A DNA stretch of 7,022 nt from Deltaproteobacteria bacterium. Lineage in GTDB: Bacteria > Desulfobacterota > DSM-4660 > Desulfatiglandales > B25-G16. Made by a program: the position numbers and the translations under genes. The stretch spans positions 1 through 7,022 of the forward strand of contig QMLT01000086.1 in the NCBI GenBank assembly GCA_003646875.1, read 5' to 3'. The first letter of the stretch is position 1, and each line of letters starts with the position of its first letter. Shown piece after piece: positions 3,314-7,022 of the stretch. The notes under the pieces were generated by a model. It saw only the letters and a program-made list of their open reading frames with translations. It had not been told where the DNA came from and did no database searches.

Positions 3314-5497
3314 TTAACTACCTAAAATTAATTCTTCTAATAATAAAAGAACGTCTCCTTGGTATTTCATATTGAACCTAGCCAGAGAGGAGCTTAAGCC
3401 AACCTTAAGAGAATAAGCTTTCTCAGGAAGAACTTCGAACATGTCCTCATCGGTCCGGTCATCGCCTATTGCCAGGATAAAATCCCATTGTTCTCTCGCA
3501 ATCCACCGCAGCGCTGCTCGGCCTTTATTTATGCCGCTATTTTTGACCTCAACTACCTTACTTCCCTCCAATATCTGAAGATTAAGATTGGCAGTTAGGT
3601 TTATAAGTTCATCTGTCAATTCTCTCATCCTTGTGTTACTTAGGTCGGAGCTGGCTTTTCGATAGTGCCATACAAGGGAAAACTCTTTCTCCTCAATAAA
3701 AGCGCCTGGCGTTCTATCCATATATATCTCAAGTATAGGGCGTATCTGCGCCTTCCAATCATTTGTAAGAGGTTCTATCATTTCCCACCCCTTCTCTTTT
3801 ATCCATATACCATGTTCAGCGACAAGACCCAGACTTAACGTGCCAAACCATCTCTCTAAGGTGTTTTTATCTCTACCACTGAGGAGTACCGCTTCATTTT
3901 TGGGATTTACGGCAAGCCTTTCAAGCAGTTGTAAAAGGTGATCTCCAGGCCTTGCTTCTCCAGGTTTTTCAAAAAATGGAATAAGGGTTCCATCATAATC
4001 CAAGAGCAAAAGTCGTCTTTGAGCGGTATGATAATCGCTCAATAACTTCATTTTCATATCGGGGCTTAGTATCCTTGCATGCAAGTCTTTCTGAAGTTTT
4101 TTGGCGTAAACTAATCTATCTATAAATTCTTCTTTCCATCGTACCACATTATAGCGCTGAATCCGTTTCCGCATCATTCTATTACGTTCTATCTGTTCTT
4201 CTTCTGGCATGATTAAGGCCTTTGACAATGCCTCTACCATTTCTTCCCTGTTATTAGGGTTTACTATGATTGTCTCTCCTAACTCTTTTGCAGCTCCAGC
4301 CATCTCGCTAAGGATTAAAACTCCCTTGCCATCTGTCTTAGTTGCAATGTATTCCTTTGCTATGAGATTCATTCCGTCTCTGAGAGGAGTGACAAGACAA
4401 ATATCAGCAATACTATAAAGGGCGGTAAGACTATGGAAAGGTAAAGAGCGGTATAGGTACCAAATAGGGGTCCAACCAATAGTGCCATATTTTCCATTGA
4501 TCTGACCTACAAGTTCATCTATCTGCTTCTTTAGCAACCTATAGTGCGCTACCTGAATTCGGGAAGGAACTGCAACCAGGAGAAAAATAACCTTTTCCTT
4601 ATAGGCTTTGTTTCTTTCCAGGAAGGTATTAAATGCCTTCAAGCGATCAGGAATTCCTTTGGTATAGTCTAAACGGTCTACTGATAAAATGACCTTGTGC
4701 TCTGGAAGCTTTCTTCGGAACCTGGTTATCTCCCTTTTTACCTTTGGATCTTGAATAGCCTTTGAAAAATGGTCAAAGGCTATTCCCATTGGAAATGTAT
4801 CTACCCTTATTATGCGATCATCGGCCTGTATTTGTCCCAGGGTATATTCATAACCTAATAAACGATGTACACTAATAAGAAAATGGCGTGTATAATCATC
4901 GATGTGAAAACCGATAAGGTCTGCCCCTAATGTACCTTCTAAGATTTCCTTACGCCAGGGGAGCAAACGAAATATCTCAAAAGAAGGAAAGGGTATATGA
5001 TGGAAAAAGCCTATTGTTGCATCAGGTAATCTCTCCCTTATAAGTTTGGGAAGTAGCATTAGATGATAATCGTGTATCCAAATAAAATCATCTTTTTTCG
5101 CAATCTTAAAAATTACCTCACTGAAGAGCTCATTTACTCGCCTATAGGCCTCCCAGTAACTTTTTTTATGTATTACATATTGAGTGAAATAGTGGAAAAG
5201 CGGCCAGAGGGTCTTATTACTAAAGCCGTGATAGTATTTTTCAATATCATTTTGTGACAGGAAAACAGGATAGCAGTTAAGCTTAGACATCAACTCCATC
5301 TCAATATTTTTTCTTTCCATCTCATTCGTTTTATCCGATGTAATTCCAGGCCATCCTATCCAAATGCTGTTGTATGATTTATAGAATGAGCCTAAGCCTG
5401 TAGCCAAACCACCTGTACTTTGAGTAAGGTGCAGAGCATTTTTCCTTTTTTCAGTGGTAATCGGCAATCTATTTGAAACGATCAATAATCTTTGCAT
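3314..5497 (-). CDS. otsAB: Bifunctional trehalose-6-phosphate synthase/phosphatase (OtsA-OtsB fusion)
   Basis: This 727-residue fusion makes trehalose in two steps. Residues 1 to about 465 are a GT20 synthase joining UDP-glucose (or another NDP-glucose) to glucose-6-phosphate. Its marks are VSNRLP (7-12), TGGLATGL (28-35), YYHGFSNKTLWPLFHY (88-103), W140-I-H-D143-Y-H, FFHHIPFPS (164-172), VDRLDYTKG (273-281, with R275 and K280) and LRDGMNLIAKEYIA (372-385). Residues about 493-727 are a HAD phosphatase releasing trehalose: D500-Y-D502-G-T (nucleophile and acid), S540-G-R, K658 and GDDRTDED (678-685). All expected catalytic residues of both halves are present. Fusions occur in several bacterial groups and in eukaryotes. 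Trehalose serves osmotic, desiccation or heat tolerance or storage. Only a weak purine-rich site precedes the ATG at 5495-5497. The gene appears monocistronic. Confidence 0.95.
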   Translation of the reverse strand: MQRLLIVSNRLPITTEKRKNALHLTQSTGGLATGLGSFYKSYNSIWIGWPGITSDKTNEMERKNIEMELMSKLNCYPVFLSQNDIEKYYHGFSNKTLWPLFHYFTQYVIHKKSYWEAYRRVNELFSEVIFKIAKKDDFIWIHDYHLMLLPKLIRERLPDATIGFFHHIPFPSFEIFRLLPWRKEILEGTLGADLIGFHIDDYTRHFLISVHRLLGYEYTLGQIQADDRIIRVDTFPMGIAFDHFSKAIQDPKVKREITRFRRKLPEHKVILSVDRLDYTKGIPDRLKAFNTFLERNKAYKEKVIFLLVAVPSRIQVAHYRLLKKQIDELVGQINGKYGTIGWTPIWYLYRSLPFHSLTALYSIADICLVTPLRDGMNLIAKEYIATKTDGKGVLILSEMAGAAKELGETIIVNPNNREEMVEALSKALIMPEEEQIERNRMMRKRIQRYNVVRWKEEFIDRLVYAKKLQKDLHARILSPDMKMKLLSDYHTAQRRLLLLDYDGTLIPFFEKPGEARPGDHLLQLLERLAVNPKNEAVLLSGRDKNTLERWFGTLSLGLVAEHGIWIKEKGWEMIEPLTNDWKAQIRPILEIYMDRTPGAFIEEKEFSLVWHYRKASSDLSNTRMRELTDELINLTANLNLQILEGSKVVEVKNSGINKGRAALRWIAREQWDFILAIGDDRTDEDMFEVLPEKAYSLKVGLSSSLARFNMKYQGDVLLLLEELILGS

Positions 5498-5637
5498 GAT
5501 ATTTCATATCTCTCTTATTTTAAATGTTGTTTAAATGGGTTAGCTACCCTATCTTGAAGTATTATTAGTATTGTAGCTCTCACTTGGTTAAATAGGCCAC
5601 CATTTAGAAACAGAAATACATAAAAAATGTAACTATC

Positions 5638-5677
5638 CAGGCTGACAGATGCAAGCCTGACCGACGGATGACAGGCG
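5638..5677. repeat. GC-richer patch with a hairpin and imperfect internal repeats
   Basis: CAGGCT (5638-5643) and AGCCTG (5654-5659) form a perfect 6-bp stem around a 10-base loop. Within it CTGACAGATG (5642-5651) is echoed by CTGACCGACGGATGACAGGC (5657-5676), and CCTG (5656-5659) could alternatively pair with CAGG (5672-5675). The base composition stands out from the AT-rich surroundings, suggesting a small inserted or degenerate interspersed repeat. Confidence 0.35.
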
Positions 5678-5724
5678 TGGTTCACAGTTTAGAATTTCAA
5701 TCCCCATTTTATCGGGAAACGTTG

Positions 5725-5770
5725 AACTTGTGTACAAAAAATGTATTAGTTAAATATTAACATTCAAGTT
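5725..5770. repeat. AT-rich nested inverted repeat
   Basis: The arm ACATTCAAGTT (5760-5770) is complementary to AACTTG (5725-5730) plus AATGT (5740-5744), giving an 11-bp stem interrupted by one 9-base bulge. Inside it GTTAA-ata-TTAAC (5749-5761) is another perfect dyad that would compete. This may be a regulatory fold or the remains of a terminator; it could also be chance in AT-rich DNA. Confidence 0.3.
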
Positions 5771-5856
5771 GTGATAAAGGAAGGATTCGTTTTAGCAGAA
5801 CCATCGCCAATTTCTTGCAGAAGCAAAGATGCTAAAGTTTGATTTAGAGAGATAGC

Positions 5857-7020
5857 TCAAAAAAGGGTATTTATAAAATGTTGTATACGCTCAAGGGCTT
5901 CTTTCAAAATCTTCTGATTGACCGTCAGCGCTATGCGTAAGCACCCTTTTCCAGAAGGCCCAAATGCCTCTCCTGGAACGACCACGACCTGTTTCTTCTC
6001 CAACAAATCCAGAGCAAACTGACGACTGTCTTGTGTGATTTGGCTGATATCCGGGAATATATAAAAGGTTCCTTTAGGCTTGTGAACCTTCACACCTGGG
6101 AGCTTATGCAGCGCTTCGTATGCATGATCGCGACGCCTTTTAAATTCTTTGACCATGGCATTGATGACTTCTGGATCTAACCGCAGAGCAGCCAAGGCAG
6201 CGCGCTGGGAAACTGATGGGGCACAGGATGTAGTCGAACTTACCACTTTGATCATAGACTCAATGAGCCATTCCGGCCCAAAAGCATATCCTATACGCCA
6301 ACCAGTCATAGCAAAGGATTTGGAAAAGGAGTGAACCACAACTGTTCGTTCTCTCATGCCTGGTCGTGTCCGGATAGATTCGTGAGTCTGACTGTCAAAA
6401 AGGAGTCTTTCGTAAACTTCATCACTTAACACTAATAAATCTTTTTCTACCGCTATTCGGGCAATGTCATCCAGGATCTCGGCAGGGATAACAGCTCCGG
6501 TTGGGTTGTTTGGCGAATTCAGCAGCAATGCTTTGGTTTGCGGGGTGATTGCTGCTTCCAGGGCTTGGGGAGTTGGCAAAAAGTAATTTTCAAAACAGGT
6601 TTTCACCTGCACAGCCTTTCCACCAACCCATTCAATATGATGTCGATATGGTGGAAAATAAGGATCTGGTATGAGGACTTCATCCCCAGGATTTAGCACA
6701 GTGCGGAAGAATGATGTCAAGCCACCAACACCTCCAGTTGTCACGACAATCTGGCGGAGTGAGAAATCCTCGTTTAGGCGCTCATGCAGATACATCTGAA
6801 TTGCTTTTAGCAATTCAGCATCTCCCTGCGATTGAGTATAATGGGTCGCACCCTGGAGCGCATCCTGTAGCGCCTGATTGCATATCTCTTTGGGAGTGTT
6901 AAAGTCTGGCTCACCGATCCCCAGGGAAATGTAGCTGTCATACTGTGCAGCTCGTTGCCACATTTCTCGAATACCGGAAAGAGGGATTTGACTAACAGCA
7001 GTCGAAATTTTGGATTTCAT
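5857..7020 (-). CDS. Class I/II PLP-dependent aminotransferase (aspartate aminotransferase-like)
   Basis: The 387-residue cytoplasmic enzyme belongs to the fold type I aminotransferases. Visible landmarks are SLGIGEPDFNTP (32-43), the H60-Y-T-Q-S-Q-G loop, NSPNNPTG (168-175) with N172 contacting PLP, LSDEVYE (198-204) with D200 pairing to the pyridine nitrogen and Y203 to the phenolic oxygen, SFSKSFAMTGWRIGY (231-245) with K234 forming the Schiff base and R242 binding phosphate, and C-L-R362-I-A-L-T with the Arg that binds substrate carboxylate. Length is typical. Members of this subgroup act on aspartate, aromatic amino acids, alanine or N-succinyl-diaminopimelate, and the substrate cannot be fixed here. 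The ATG lies two bases from the window edge, so its ribosome binding site and promoter are not visible. The gene is complete. Confidence 0.9.
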   Translation of the reverse strand: MKSKISTAVSQIPLSGIREMWQRAAQYDSYISLGIGEPDFNTPKEICNQALQDALQGATHYTQSQGDAELLKAIQMYLHERLNEDFSLRQIVVTTGGVGGLTSFFRTVLNPGDEVLIPDPYFPPYRHHIEWVGGKAVQVKTCFENYFLPTPQALEAAITPQTKALLLNSPNNPTGAVIPAEILDDIARIAVEKDLLVLSDEVYERLLFDSQTHESIRTRPGMRERTVVVHSFSKSFAMTGWRIGYAFGPEWLIESMIKVVSSTTSCAPSVSQRAALAALRLDPEVINAMVKEFKRRRDHAYEALHKLPGVKVHKPKGTFYIFPDISQITQDSRQFALDLLEKKQVVVVPGEAFGPSGKGCLRIALTVNQKILKEALERIQHFINTLF

Positions 7021-7022
7021 AA

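Larger units (their letters stand above)
5498..5856. other. Intergenic region between otsAB and the aminotransferase gene
   Basis: The 359 bases hold no coding frame I can support. On the minus strand it contains the leader of otsAB and the region following the aminotransferase stop. Visible structure includes GGGTTAGCTACCC (5537-5549), an imperfect palindrome about 40 bases before the otsAB start that could be an operator, a GC-richer dyad patch at 5638-5677, and an AT-rich nested dyad at 5725-5770. No clear terminator with a T-run follows the aminotransferase, so read-through into otsAB is possible. Confidence 0.5.

Noticed and set aside
3237..3329. Possible bidirectional terminator between the convergent kinase and otsAB genes (TTGTG/CACAA at 3249-3265; AATTTTAG/CTAAAATT at 3237-3329)
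   Set aside because: The first stem is only 5 bp with no T-run, and the second has a loop of about 77 bases reaching into otsAB.
5771..5842. A GTG-initiated 23-codon plus-strand frame between the aminotransferase and otsAB genes
   Set aside because: It has no ribosome binding site ahead of the GTG, no family resemblance and no partner; it is short enough to be chance.

Overview
The window is bacterial and of moderately low GC. Genes are short, tightly spaced and preceded by Shine-Dalgarno sites. The gene families (BrnT-like and HEPN-MNT toxin-antitoxin genes, a ROK kinase, a bifunctional trehalose enzyme, a class I/II aminotransferase) are shared by many anaerobic and environmental lineages. 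I therefore do not assign a phylum.

The left third (about 1-2110) is accessory DNA and reads as a graveyard of toxin-antitoxin modules. It begins with unassigned sequence, a 45-base copy (41 identical) of part of the antitoxin gene found 671 bases downstream, and a short interspersed hairpin repeat. A good sigma70-type promoter then leads into an apparently intact BrnT-like toxin gene overlapped by its CopG-type antitoxin gene. After that come a decayed minus-strand gene that keeps a recognisable helix-turn-helix segment, a DUF2281-like antitoxin gene with a TAA at codon 4, and an MntA/HepT (MNT-HEPN) pair. The pair is damaged in both partners: mntA is frameshifted at its 5' end in a run of six A and has His where a third catalytic Asp is expected, and hepT stops before the RX4-6H catalytic motif.

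The right two thirds (2333-7020) is chromosomal metabolism. A ROK-family sugar kinase gene runs rightward and converges on a 727-residue fused trehalose-6-phosphate synthase/phosphatase gene on the minus strand. Upstream of both, also on the minus strand, is a PLP-dependent aminotransferase gene that is complete at the right edge. The kinase could supply glucose-6-phosphate, a substrate of the synthase domain; that link is inference, because the two genes are convergent and not an operon. The 225-base leader of the kinase gene holds two perfect, closely spaced inverted repeats that could be operators. The 359-base gap between the trehalose and aminotransferase genes has several dyads but no gene I can support.

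I see no RNA gene, CRISPR array or intact insertion sequence.
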